Assembly (NCBI RefSeq): GCF_000429665.1 | Contig: NZ_AUCH01000009.1 | Span: 124,001-188,000 of the forward strand | DNA from: Azovibrio restrictus DSM 23866 | Lineage (GTDB): Bacteria > Pseudomonadota > Gammaproteobacteria > Burkholderiales > Rhodocyclaceae | DNA length: 64,000 nucleotides | Direction: 5' to 3' | Shown: positions 54,702-62,172 of the stretch, one piece after another | Position numbering within the stretch: the stretch's first letter is position 1 | Layout: each line of letters begins with the position of its first letter | Notes under the pieces: generated by a model | Databases searched by the model: none | The model's input: the letters and a program-made list of their open reading frames with translations, nothing else | What the model was told of the DNA's origin: nothing | Program-made: the position numbers and the translations under genes

Positions 54702-55955
54702 ATGGCCATCGACACCGTGAAACTCCGTTCCCCCGCCATCGATGAAGGCACGGCCTCATTCCTGGAGCGCCAGTGCATCCTGCGCCAGGGGGTGCAGATC
54801 CTGACCGGCGAAATCCTCTACGAAATCACCACCGGCACCCTGGAGGGCTCCTACGATGCCCGGATCATGTTCAAGGTCTGCCGGGAGGACTGGATCACCA
54901 TAGGGGGCAAACCCCAGCAAGTCCCCTGTAAGCCCTATGTCCTGGTGGAATGCTCCCTGCACAAGTTCTTCCACGGGCAGAACGTCTACGGCAACCCCTG
55001 CAACTTCCCCCAGCTCTGCCGGCGCTTCATCGACGCCCTCGGCGAGATCATGGGCTCGGATCACGGCATGTTCCACGAGGCCGATAAATGGGAAGTCCGG
55101 CGGGTGGACTGGGCAGAAATGTTCCACCTCTCCCCAGCCGCCCAGCGGGAATTCTTCTGGTCCATGCGGGACGTGCACTTTCCCAGGCGGGCCAAGAAAG
55201 AAGCCCGCTATGACTCGGCCATTCACTTCCCCGGCAAGTTCACCACCGTCCGCATCTACTCCAAGGGACCGGAATTCAAGCTGCACGGTGAACCCGTCCT
55301 GCGCCGGGGCCTGGTCAAGTACCAACAGCTCCAGGACGGCCAGAACCCGGGGAAGGGGATAGACGGCCCCGTGCCTAAAAAAGTGGTGGCCGGCATGCCC
55401 CGCTATGCCTGGATAGAAACGAAGCTCCAGGCCCTCCAGCGCCTGGCCAACTGGCGCCTGCGCGCTGAAGTGCAAATCAATGCAGACAAGCTGCATCACG
55501 ACTTCGGGGGACGTTACCCCCTCGTATCCGAAATCACCGACGCCTATCTGATCCAGATCTTCGAAGCCCAGATCTTCAAGCTCCTCAAAGAAGGAAAGAC
55601 CGCCATGGAAACCGTCCGAACCTTTCACCAGGTCAAAGCCCGCCTTGATGCGGTCTACGGCGGGCGCTCCGCCAACAATCTCTTCTCGTTCTGGGTCCAG
55701 CTCGCCGAACTCGGCGAAGAACCCACCAAGCTCAATTTCTCCAAATCCCAGTTCTACAAGAACAGGGCCAAGCTCGTGGATGCCGGCGTCTCCTGGCACG
55801 CCACCGACGTCTTCATCCTGCCCCAGGACACCGCCCTGCCCAGGGACTTCCGTCCCCTCTCCGCCGACAGCCGGCGCTGTATCGGCCAAGTCTCGGCCAA
55901 CTCGATCTTCAACTTCTGCCCGGTTCAACAACACGGCCTGATGAAGGCCGCTTAA
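54702..55955 (+). CDS. Inovirus replication initiation protein (pII/pX-like)
   Basis: A 417-residue rolling-circle initiator of the filamentous phage gene II/X type. Family features include the N-terminal MAIDTVKLRSPAI, the EVRRVDWAEMFHL strand, SAIHFPGKFTTVRIYSKGPEFK and MPRYAWIETKLQALQRL, with a C-terminal Phage_X-like helical part (KLNFSKSQFYKNRAKLVDAGV). It should nick the plus origin of the replicative form to start rolling-circle replication. The nick site could not be identified. Confidence 0.88.
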   Translation: MAIDTVKLRSPAIDEGTASFLERQCILRQGVQILTGEILYEITTGTLEGSYDARIMFKVCREDWITIGGKPQQVPCKPYVLVECSLHKFFHGQNVYGNPCNFPQLCRRFIDALGEIMGSDHGMFHEADKWEVRRVDWAEMFHLSPAAQREFFWSMRDVHFPRRAKKEARYDSAIHFPGKFTTVRIYSKGPEFKLHGEPVLRRGLVKYQQLQDGQNPGKGIDGPVPKKVVAGMPRYAWIETKLQALQRLANWRLRAEVQINADKLHHDFGGRYPLVSEITDAYLIQIFEAQIFKLLKEGKTAMETVRTFHQVKARLDAVYGGRSANNLFSFWVQLAELGEEPTKLNFSKSQFYKNRAKLVDAGVSWHATDVFILPQDTALPRDFRPLSADSRRCIGQVSANSIFNFCPVQQHGLMKAA

Positions 55956-55974
55956 TCCCTGAAAGGAAGCCCCC

Positions 55975-56322
55975 ATGGAAGCCGTCGCCTCACACCCCAC
56001 CCAGAAGAAACCCACCACCCCTGCCGTGCAAATGGGGCAGGTCTACCTGGAAGGCCGGATTGCCTTCCGCCGTCGCATGCGCGGCCAGGAAGGCCCGTAT
56101 TTCCTCTCTGTCCTCAAGATTCCCGCACAAGATCAGTTCTCCCACCCGGGCACCGTGGAAGTGCTCAGCCATGACTCCCTGGGCCAGCCCGGGGACGACT
56201 GGAAAGGCATCTGTGAAGTCACCGGCTACCCCCGCTCCTACGACAGCAAGCCGGACAAGGAAACCGGCGAAGTCACGCGGATTCATACCGCCGAAGTCCG
56301 CCTTCGGGTCCTGGAGCAATAA
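55975..56322 (+). CDS. Phage single-stranded DNA-binding protein (pV-like)
   Basis: A 115-residue protein directly after rep, as in other inoviruses. Its core (VYLEGRIAFRRRMRGQEGPYFLSVLKIPAQDQFSHPGTVEVL...) matches the small OB-fold ssDNA-binding proteins that coat the phage genome before assembly. It is followed two bases later by the next gene. Confidence 0.8.
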   Translation: MEAVASHPTQKKPTTPAVQMGQVYLEGRIAFRRRMRGQEGPYFLSVLKIPAQDQFSHPGTVEVLSHDSLGQPGDDWKGICEVTGYPRSYDSKPDKETGEVTRIHTAEVRLRVLEQ

Positions 56323-56324
56323 GC

Positions 56325-56567
56325 ATGGCCACCTGTATTCAGTTCGACGCCAGCGGCTTTGCCGTCCTGGCTGCCGGAGAACCCAGCACGTGCACCGCCG
56401 TGCTGCTCTCCGGCACTGAATACGCCCAGATTCAAGCGGCCCAGTCGGCAGACATCAGCTATCCCCAGGCCGGCGCCGTCTTCTCCTTCTTCTTCGGATT
56501 CACCTTGGCGGCCTGGTACGTCGCCAAGAACGTTGGACTGCTCCTGGAAGCCGTCCGGCGGTTTTAG
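56325..56567 (+). CDS. Small phage membrane protein (minor coat or assembly candidate)
   Basis: An 80-residue protein with a hydrophilic N-terminal half containing two cysteines (Cys4, Cys23) and one membrane helix near residues 50-72 (GAVFSFFFGFTLAAWYVAKNVG). It lies between ssb and the coat gene, where pVII/pIX-type genes are found. Identity is by position only. Confidence 0.65.
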   Translation: MATCIQFDASGFAVLAAGEPSTCTAVLLSGTEYAQIQAAQSADISYPQAGAVFSFFFGFTLAAWYVAKNVGLLLEAVRRF

Positions 56568-56589
56568 CTTTCGGCATCGCTGAAAGGGT

Positions 56590-56606
56590 CCAGGCCCCTT
56601 GCCTGG
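56590..56606 (+). terminator. Hairpin before the coat gene
   Basis: CCAGGC (56590-56595) pairs with GCCTGG (56601-56606) over a five-base loop and is followed by TTTG. It may protect coat mRNA or act as a weak terminator. Confidence 0.4.
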
Positions 56607-56626
56607 TTTGTATGGAGGAATCACCC

Positions 56627-56899
56627 ATGAAACACGTAATGCTTCTTCTTCAATCCCTGGCGGCCCTGCCAGCCAAGATGGCCCGGTCCGCCCTGGCCCT
56701 CCTGACTGCGGGCCTTGCCCTGCTCGGGATCGCCGGCCCGGCCCTGGCCGCTGACCCGGTGGACTTCAGCGGCCTGACCAACTCCGTGGACTTCTCCTCG
56801 GTCATCGTGGCCCTGATGGCAGTCGCTGCCGCCCTGATGCTGGTCTACATCGCCTGGAAGGGCGCCAAGATGATCTTGGCCGCTGTCCGGGGCGGTTAA
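56627..56899 (+). CDS. Major coat protein (pVIII-like)
   Basis: A 90-residue precursor. Signal peptide: MKHVM... to a cleavage site near ALA-A (after residue 41). The mature coat of about 49 residues has an acidic N terminus (ADPVDFSGLTNSVDF), a membrane helix (VIVALMAVAAALMLVYIAW) and a basic C terminus (KGAKMILAAVRGG). This is the classic filamentous coat layout. The ATG at 56627 has GGAGG nine bases upstream; an in-frame ATG at 56612 lacks this. Confidence 0.88.
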   Translation: MKHVMLLLQSLAALPAKMARSALALLTAGLALLGIAGPALAADPVDFSGLTNSVDFSSVIVALMAVAAALMLVYIAWKGAKMILAAVRGG

Positions 56900-56921
56900 T
56901 CGGTCGCGTCACGTTGCCCAC

Positions 56922-56935
56922 TTTCGCATGCGAAA
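56922..56935. repeat. 14-base palindrome, copy 1
   Basis: TTTCGCATGCGAAA is a perfect palindrome in the gap after the coat gene. The 17 bases CACTTTCGCATGCGAAA recur exactly at 61859-61875, after the secretin gene. Confidence 0.8.
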
Positions 56936-56943
56936 CCCCGGCC

Positions 56944-57024
56944 ATGGTTACTGAGCTCTGGTATCTCCTCTTTGCCTTCTGGGGAATCGTCTGCGGGTGG
57001 GCTGTCATTGAAGGGCTGAAATAA
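56944..57024 (+). CDS. 26-residue membrane peptide (pVII/pIX-like candidate)
   Basis: A short reading frame between the coat and adsorption genes. It starts MVTELWYLLFAFWGIVCGW and ends AVIEGLK. It has one hydrophobic helix and a size close to the small tip proteins of filamentous phages. Position and composition support it; there is no strong Shine-Dalgarno sequence. Confidence 0.5.
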   Translation: MVTELWYLLFAFWGIVCGWAVIEGLK

Positions 57025-57124
57025 CCCGGAATCTGGACAATTCCGGATCAACCCTCCAGATCCTTGCGGAAGGATAGGCCGGTGTTCCTGCGGGTGGAAA
57101 CCGGCCCCTATAAGGGGTTACCAG

Positions 57125-58624
57125 GTGAGCTTCCACACCCTCCTACTCGCGCTCTTGCTGCTCCTCTCAGGCGCCAGCCATGCAGCGACTTACATCCTCA
57201 ACGGCACCGGCAGCCGGGTCTGCTGCGGTACGAACTGCACGACAGCGGTCGCCCGTACCCTGCTGGGCTACCAGGCGGGGGACTGCACGGAAAGCAGTTC
57301 CGGCACGACTCGCTATTACTCGACCAATGCCAATTCCACTTCCAAATGCTCGGGCACCTATCTTGGCTTGCATGGCCAATCCACCGCCCCTTGCGGCACC
57401 TGCACCACCCTTGAACTCAAAGACGGCACCTGCGTTGCCGACCAGGCCGGCGCCGCTGCCGTGGGTAGCACCCCCTCGGCCCCCGGAGACATTCCCGGTA
57501 CGGACGATAACGGCGAAGAAACGCCCCCGGTCTGCTCCCCAGGCGCTGGCCTGGGCAAACTGATCTGTAAAAACGGCTGGGTCTTCCAGTGTCAATCGGC
57601 GTCTTCCGTCGGCGCCACAGAACACAGTGCCGGGGAAACCTGCGCCTACGGCCCCTGCACCCGCACCACCAATCAATGCAACCCCTACACCCCCACAGGA
57701 GGCTGCCGCGAGAATGAACAGGCCATCGGCGCCGGCTGCCTCTGCGCCCCGGGTGCAACCCGGGTCAATGGCGTCTGCAAATACTCGGACCCCCCAAACG
57801 ACGATAGCGGCAACACGGGAGGCACCGGCGGAACCGGCGGCAACGGCAATACGGGCGGCGATACCGGCGGCGATACCGGCGGCGACACCGGGGGAGATAC
57901 GGGCGGCACGGGTGGCGACACCGGGGGCGGAGATAGCGGCGGCGGCAACTCGGGGGGCAGCAACTCGGGGGGCAGTAACTCCGGCGGCAGCAACAGCGGG
58001 GGCGGAAACTCCGGCGGCAACGGGGACGGGGAAGGCGAAGGGGAAGGAGACAGCGAAACCCCCACCCCGGAATGCCAGGAGGGCGAGGAGTGCAACGGCA
58101 ATGGCATCTGTGAAGCCGGAGAAACCTGCAACGGCCTCCCGGGAGATACCAACGGCGACGGGGTCTGCCAGACCAATGAACCCTGCGGGGGCGGTAGCGG
58201 CAACCCCGTGGAATGCGAAGCCGGCCAGGAATGCAACGGTAACGGCATCTGCGAAACCGGGGAGGACTGCACGGTCCCTTCCGAAGATGACTCCGGCAAT
58301 GGCAACGGCACCGGAAATGGGAACGGCAACGGGACCGGCACCGGCTCGGACTGGTGGAACAAGACCACCGGCCAGGGAGACCCCACGGTCCCCGATGGGG
58401 ATGGCTTCGCCTCGGCCTTCTTCCCCGGCACCTTTGACAGCCTCCTGAACTGGGACCTGCCGGCCCATAGCTCTGTCTGCCCCGTGGGCCAGTTCGACGC
58501 CTTCGGCCAGAGCTTCCAGGTGGATTCCCACTGCACCCTGGTGCAAAGCCACTTTCCCACCCTCCGGGCTGCCTTCATCGTCTTCTGGCTGCTGGTGGCC
58601 GTGATGCTCGTCATGAAAGCCTGA
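57125..58624 (+). CDS. Phage adsorption/minor coat protein (pIII, TspB-like)
   Basis: A 499-residue protein starting at GTG with AAGGGG about eight bases upstream. It has a signal peptide (MSFHTLLLALLLLLSGASHA), an N-terminal Cys-rich domain, and a long Gly-rich region (about residues 220-310, repeats of GGDT and GGSNS). Two Cys clusters follow with the repeated ECNGNGIC motif (about 317-338 and 362-382), then a C-terminal membrane helix (FIVFWLLVAVMLVMKA). This is the layout of filamentous phage receptor-binding proteins. The host receptor is unknown. Confidence 0.82.
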   Translation: MSFHTLLLALLLLLSGASHAATYILNGTGSRVCCGTNCTTAVARTLLGYQAGDCTESSSGTTRYYSTNANSTSKCSGTYLGLHGQSTAPCGTCTTLELKDGTCVADQAGAAAVGSTPSAPGDIPGTDDNGEETPPVCSPGAGLGKLICKNGWVFQCQSASSVGATEHSAGETCAYGPCTRTTNQCNPYTPTGGCRENEQAIGAGCLCAPGATRVNGVCKYSDPPNDDSGNTGGTGGTGGNGNTGGDTGGDTGGDTGGDTGGTGGDTGGGDSGGGNSGGSNSGGSNSGGSNSGGGNSGGNGDGEGEGEGDSETPTPECQEGEECNGNGICEAGETCNGLPGDTNGDGVCQTNEPCGGGSGNPVECEAGQECNGNGICETGEDCTVPSEDDSGNGNGTGNGNGNGTGTGSDWWNKTTGQGDPTVPDGDGFASAFFPGTFDSLLNWDLPAHSSVCPVGQFDAFGQSFQVDSHCTLVQSHFPTLRAAFIVFWLLVAVMLVMKA

Positions 58625-58626
58625 CC

Positions 58627-58920
58627 ATGATTCCTGTCCTTACCATCTTCTCCCCCCTCCTGACCTACTTCCTCCGGGCCGTGGTGGTGAAGTTCCTTGT
58701 GTTCACCGCCGTCATCGCCCTGGTCACCTTCCTGGTCCCCTTCGCCGTGAAGTGGGTGGCCGGCTTCATTTCTCCCCAGGCCTTGAATGGTGCCTTCAGC
58801 GGCATTCCGGATGGGGTCTGGTACTTCGCGGACTTCTTCGCCCTGGACTACGGCTTGCCCCTGGTGTTCTCGGCCCTGGTGTCCCGCTTCCTGATCCGGC
58901 GCCTGCCGGTCATTGGCTAA
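58627..58920 (+). CDS. Phage pVI-like membrane protein (DUF2523-type)
   Basis: A 97-residue protein with several hydrophobic stretches (LTYFLRAVVVKFLVFTAVIALVTF, GLPLVFSALVSRFLI). It lies directly after the adsorption gene, as pVI does in other inoviruses. DUF2523-type proteins cap the virion end with pIII. Confidence 0.75.
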   Translation: MIPVLTIFSPLLTYFLRAVVVKFLVFTAVIALVTFLVPFAVKWVAGFISPQALNGAFSGIPDGVWYFADFFALDYGLPLVFSALVSRFLIRRLPVIG

Positions 58921-58930
58921 GGAGTCCCCC

Positions 58931-59146
58931 ATGACGAATCCCGTCCTCGATCTGGACAAGCACAACCGGACCTTCATCGACCACGCCCGGGATGCTGCCC
59001 GATGGTTTGGCGAAGGCTTCGTGGTGTTTGTTTCTAACGTCGCGGTGCTCGGCACCCATGACAAGGGCAGCGCCCAGGCTGAGGCCCGGGCCTGGTCGGA
59101 GAAGAACGGCCGGGAGAATGTCCGGATTCGTAGGATCAAAGTCTAA
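58931..59146 (+). CDS. Small phage protein of unknown function
   Basis: A 71-residue soluble protein (MTNPVLDLDKHNRTFIDH...) ending in NVRIRRIKV. GGAG lies upstream of the ATG at 58931. Its stop overlaps the next ATG as TAATG. The last codons and the first part of the following gene are duplicated 191 bases downstream. No family recognised. Confidence 0.6.
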   Translation: MTNPVLDLDKHNRTFIDHARDAARWFGEGFVVFVSNVAVLGTHDKGSAQAEARAWSEKNGRENVRIRRIKV

Positions 59147-59337
59147 TGTCCATCAAGCTTTATACGGGCCGGATGGGGAGCGGAACAACCTATGAAGTTG
59201 TTTCCGTCTTGATTCTGGGAACTGGTTTCCGAGCCGAAAGCGCTTACAAGGATCTTTGGTTGGCCAAACAGGTAGCCCGGGAGCATGTGGGCAGCACCCC
59301 TCGGGTTTTCGTCAAAATTCGTAGGATCAAAGTCTAA
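59146..59337 (+). pseudogene. Truncated zot duplicate fused to an alternative tail
   Basis: A 63-residue frame whose first 25 codons copy the start of the real zot gene (MSIKLYTGRMGSGTTYEVVS versus MSIKLYTGRMGSGKTYEVVS). The Walker A lysine is replaced by threonine. The remaining residues end in VKIRRIKV, similar to the end of the preceding gene (VRIRRIKV). The segment looks like the scar of a recombination between related phages. It is unlikely to have ATPase activity, but it remains an open, translatable frame with the same TAATG junctions. Confidence 0.8.
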
Positions 59338-60413
59338 TGTCGATCAAGCTCTATACGGGCCGCATGGGGAGCGGCAAGACCTACGAGGTGGTTTCCGTGG
59401 TGATCCTGGGCGCCCTGGCCCGGGGCCGGCGGGTGGTGTCCAATATCGCCGGGCTGAACTATGAAGCCATGCAGGCCGTCCTGGTGGAGTCCGGCGTTCC
59501 TGCGGACCAGGTGGGCCAGCTGGTGCAGGTCACCCATGCCCAGGTAGAAGAACCCCAATTCTGGCGCACAGATAAGGATGAAGCCGAAGGGGTGGATTCA
59601 TTCATCCAGCCCGGGGACCTGGTCTGCCTGGATGAAATATGGCGCTTCTGGGAGGGCTTCGCCGGCCGCAAGATGCCCGAGCGGGTGATGAACTTCTACC
59701 GCATGCACCGGCACTTTGCCCACCCGGAAACCGGGGTGACTTGTGATGTGGCCCTGATCACCCAGGACCCCGGGGACCTGTCCCGCCGGGTCCGGGCGGT
59801 GGTGGAGGAAACCTACCGCATGGAGAAGCTAACCGCGGTTGGCATGTCCAGGCGGTACCGGGTGGATATCTTCTCCGGCTGCAGCAGCCGGCCCCAGTTC
59901 CTGCGCTCCTTGCAGCGCACCTATGAGAAGAAATACTTCCCCCTCTACAAGAGCCATTCCCAGGCCAAGGACGATAGCGCCGGCCCCCGGGAAGAGAACA
60001 TCGACCAGCGGGGCAACATCCTGCGCGGGGCGCTCTTCAAGGTGGTCCTGCCCGTCATGGCCCTGGTGGGCATGGCCTCGGTCTATTTCGTCTGGTCCTT
60101 CCTGCATCCGGAGCCGCCCCCCAAGGCCAAGACCGCCCAGGCCGGGGCGGGCAAGCCTGCCGGCGCCACTACCCCGGCCCCGGCCGGCGCCGCGCCATTA
60201 CCTGGGATGAACAGCCGTTTCCGGGTGGTGGGCTATGTGGCCCAGGGGAGCAATCCCCGGGTCTACCTGGCCTACGACGAAACCGACCGGGCCCGCATCT
60301 TCTACAAGCGCCAGGTGGTGGAGTCCCATAACTGGAAGATGACTCTTAAGGCGCCGGATGGGCAGATCACGGAATGGAGCGGCAGCAAGGGGAAGGGAGA
60401 GAAGACCCCATGA
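59337..60413 (+). CDS. Zot-like phage assembly ATPase (pI)
   Basis: A 358-residue protein. Walker A GRMGSGKT is at residues 8-15, and Walker B-like VCLDEIWRFW is near residue 95. A single membrane helix lies at about 234-254 (VVLPVMALVGMASVYFVW), followed by a Pro/Ala-rich linker and a periplasmic C-terminal domain. pI/Zot drives virion extrusion through the secretin. An ATGA overlap joins it to the secretin gene. Confidence 0.88.
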   Translation: MSIKLYTGRMGSGKTYEVVSVVILGALARGRRVVSNIAGLNYEAMQAVLVESGVPADQVGQLVQVTHAQVEEPQFWRTDKDEAEGVDSFIQPGDLVCLDEIWRFWEGFAGRKMPERVMNFYRMHRHFAHPETGVTCDVALITQDPGDLSRRVRAVVEETYRMEKLTAVGMSRRYRVDIFSGCSSRPQFLRSLQRTYEKKYFPLYKSHSQAKDDSAGPREENIDQRGNILRGALFKVVLPVMALVGMASVYFVWSFLHPEPPPKAKTAQAGAGKPAGATTPAPAGAAPLPGMNSRFRVVGYVAQGSNPRVYLAYDETDRARIFYKRQVVESHNWKMTLKAPDGQITEWSGSKGKGEKTP

Positions 60414-61663
60414 AGATCCGCGCCTTCTGCCTGGTGCTCTGCTTCCTCGCTGGCCAGGCCCTGGCCCAGGAGGGCCGGGACATCAGCATGCAGTTCTCGG
60501 AGATCCGCTTACCTGACCTGGTGCGCCTGCTCTTTACCGATATCCTCGGAAAGAACTACGTGCTGGACAAGGAGGTCCTGGAGTCTCCGGAAATCCTGAC
60601 CATCAATATCAAGTACATGAGCCCGGCCCAGCTGGAAACCCACCTGCTGGAGATCATCCAGCGCCGGGGCTTCAAGGTGGATTGCCGGCAAGGGTTCTGC
60701 CATGTGGCCAAGCGTCCCGAGGCGGCCCAGGAAGCCCCCCGGGCTTTCTATGTCTATCGCCCCCGGCATCGTTCGGTGCCCTATCTCCTGGCCCTGGTGG
60801 GGCCTCTGTATCCGCCCCAGTCCTTCACCACCCAACGCCAGATTGACAACCCCGGCCCGGAAACCCAGAAGTCCGGCAGCACCGGCCACGAAACCGGGAC
60901 CAATGCCACTTCCTTAATCGACAAGGGCAACCTGGATACCCTGGTCTATCAAGGCAGCCCCCAGGAGATCACCCGACTGGAAAGCCTGCTGCAGCAGCTC
61001 GACCAGGCGGCGGCGGAAGTGATCGTGAAAGCCTCTGTCTTTGAAGTCCGCCAGACCCGCCAGGAGAGTTCCGCCGTGTCCCTGGCCCTGGGACTGCTCA
61101 AGTCCGCCTCGGGCCTGGGCATCACCATCACCCAGGACACCAGCAACGGGAACGCGGTCAAGATCAAGGCCGGGGACGTGTCCGCCGTCTGGTCGGCCCT
61201 GAGCTCGGACAGCCGCTTCCGGCTCTTCAGTGCCCCCACCATCCGGATCAGGAGCGGCAACACGGCCAAGTTCATGGCCGGCTCGGAAGTGCCGGTGCTG
61301 GCCAGCACCACCACCACGACCACCGGCACGGTGCAAAGCGTGGAATACAAAAGCTCCGGGGTCATCCTGGAACTTACCCCCCAGGTCCGCCCCGGGGGGA
61401 CGGAACTCCAGATCGCCCAGGAAGTGAGCAGCTTTACCGCCACCACCAACGGGGTGAACAACTCCCCGACCCTCTTGAAGCGAGAGCTGACCACCCAGAT
61501 TACCGCCCACGATGAAGAAATCATTCTCCTGGGCGGCCTGGAAGAAACCACCCGCACCGACGGACAGTCCGGCCTCTCCTTCCTCCCCGCCTGGATGAAA
61601 GGCAGCTCAGAGGGGGAGGACCGGACCGAAATCATGATGATTCTTAACGTTCAGAGGATTTGA
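60410..61663 (+). CDS. Phage secretin (pIV-like outer-membrane channel)
   Basis: A 417-residue secretin with signal peptide (MKIRAFCLVLCFLAGQALAQ), N-domains at about residues 25-220, and a C-terminal secretin barrel. The barrel is shown by APTIRIRSGNTAKFMAGSEVPVL, GVILELTPQVRPGG and the final ITAHDEEIILLGGLEE. It forms the outer-membrane exit for the virion. Many inoviruses borrow a host secretin; this one has its own. Confidence 0.9.
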   Translation: MKIRAFCLVLCFLAGQALAQEGRDISMQFSEIRLPDLVRLLFTDILGKNYVLDKEVLESPEILTINIKYMSPAQLETHLLEIIQRRGFKVDCRQGFCHVAKRPEAAQEAPRAFYVYRPRHRSVPYLLALVGPLYPPQSFTTQRQIDNPGPETQKSGSTGHETGTNATSLIDKGNLDTLVYQGSPQEITRLESLLQQLDQAAAEVIVKASVFEVRQTRQESSAVSLALGLLKSASGLGITITQDTSNGNAVKIKAGDVSAVWSALSSDSRFRLFSAPTIRIRSGNTAKFMAGSEVPVLASTTTTTTGTVQSVEYKSSGVILELTPQVRPGGTELQIAQEVSSFTATTNGVNNSPTLLKRELTTQITAHDEEIILLGGLEETTRTDGQSGLSFLPAWMKGSSEGEDRTEIMMILNVQRI

Positions 61664-61665
61664 AT

Positions 61666-62121
61666 ATGGATACCTGCACGCTCCCCCCTGACTTCGTTCC
61701 CCAGGCCCTGGCGTTCCTGGAGACCTTCACCTGGTCAATATTTGGGTTGGGGGTTATTACCGCCGTTTTTGCGTTCCTGGTCTTCCATTCCCTGGATGCC
61801 TTCTTGTCCGCGTTCATCCGGCCCCGACTGATCCAAGCCCTGCGCCGTCGCCGTCGTGCACTTTCGCATGCGAAAACGGCGAAGCAGGGAACCCGGTTTA
61901 GGAACCGGCAACCGTTCCCGACAAACCACCAGCAGGCACCAGCCCCGCCTTTCCCCTGGCATGCTGACACCGACCATATGGTAATGGTATGGTGCCGCAT
62001 ATGGTCGCCGTCTACGCTCTCGCATATCTTCAAGCATTTGCCGAAGCCCTGCATTGGCTTATCTTCCGGCGTGATAGGTTGTCCAGGATATACGGCGCCC
62101 AGCCAGCTTATACGGCGATAA
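61666..62121 (+). CDS. Putative small membrane protein at the phage right end
   Basis: A 151-codon frame. The first 50 residues look real: MDTCTLPPDFVPQALAFLET, then a helix (FGLGVITAVFAFLVFHSL) and a basic RRRRR cluster. After that the frame runs through the second copy of the palindrome and low-complexity sequence, so the true product may be shorter. Position after the secretin is compatible with a phage accessory protein. Confidence 0.4.
   Translation: MDTCTLPPDFVPQALAFLETFTWSIFGLGVITAVFAFLVFHSLDAFLSAFIRPRLIQALRRRRRALSHAKTAKQGTRFRNRQPFPTNHQQAPAPPFPWHADTDHMVMVWCRIWSPSTLSHIFKHLPKPCIGLSSGVIGCPGYTAPSQLIRR
61862..61875. repeat. 14-base palindrome, copy 2
   Basis: Second exact copy of TTTCGCATGCGAAA, preceded by the same CAC as copy 1. 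It is 4,940 bases from copy 1. Confidence 0.8.
61971..62007. repeat. Ten-base inverted repeat near the phage right end
   Basis: CGACCATATG (61971-61980) and CATATGGTCG (61998-62007) are perfect inverted repeats with a 17-base spacer. They lie 130 bases before the first cassette core. They may be an operator or part of a recombination site; the spacing does not fit a standard dif site. Confidence 0.5.
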
Positions 62122-62141
62122 CGCCGTCTACTTCACGTTAG
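62001..62141 (+). CDS. Possible 46-residue ORF ending in the cassette core site
   Basis: An open frame (MVAVYALAYLQAFAEALHWL...) whose TAG stop lies in the GTTAGGG core at 62137-62143. Stop codons inside attC sites are common for cassette genes, but no 5' attC core is present here. It overlaps the preceding frame and has no clear Shine-Dalgarno sequence. Confidence 0.3.
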   Translation: MVAVYALAYLQAFAEALHWLIFRRDRLSRIYGAQPAYTAITPSTSR

Positions 62142-62143
62142 GG
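62137..62143 (+). other. Orphan attC 3' core (GTTAGGG)
   Basis: The CACGTTAGGG sequence matches the 3' cores of the two complete attC sites downstream. No matching 5' core (CTAAC) was found in the preceding 150 bases. The 5' part of this attC, or an attI site, seems to have been lost or replaced by phage DNA. Confidence 0.6.
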
Positions 62144-62172
62144 GTCTCAATTCATCACAAGGAGAATTGTCC

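Larger units (their letters stand above)
51937..62137. mobile_element. Inovirus (filamentous phage) prophage
   Basis: The segment holds a complete-looking filamentous phage module order: repressor, accessory genes, Rep, ssDNA-binding protein, small membrane proteins, coat, adsorption protein, pVI, Zot and secretin. The boundaries are inferred: the left one from the tRNA-Arg 3' end, the right one from the first integron core site. No integrase or transposase is present. No duplicate of the tRNA 3' end was found on the right within the window. Host Xer recombination or an earlier larger island are possible explanations. Confidence 0.85.

Noticed and set aside
57800..58040. CRISPR-like or satellite array
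   Set aside because: The repeats are in-frame Gly codon repeats of the adsorption gene, not spaced direct repeats.
57167..59139. Long minus-strand frames under the adsorption protein
   Set aside because: Pro/Ser/Ala-repeat products mirroring the Gly-rich repeats of pIII; no start signal and no neighbours on that strand.
61862..62010. A dif/Xer site for phage integration
   Set aside because: The palindromes here have arms and spacers that do not fit the 11-6-11 layout of dif; only a short arm resemblance exists.
51937..62137. A duplicate of the tRNA-Arg 3' end marking attR of the prophage
   Set aside because: I looked for the T-loop and acceptor sequence on the right side up to 64 kb and found none, so tRNA-site integration by a phage integrase is not supported within this window.
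62090..62143. A complete third attC site before cassette 1
   Set aside because: Only the 3' core is present; no CTAAC-type 5' core and no long stem was found upstream.
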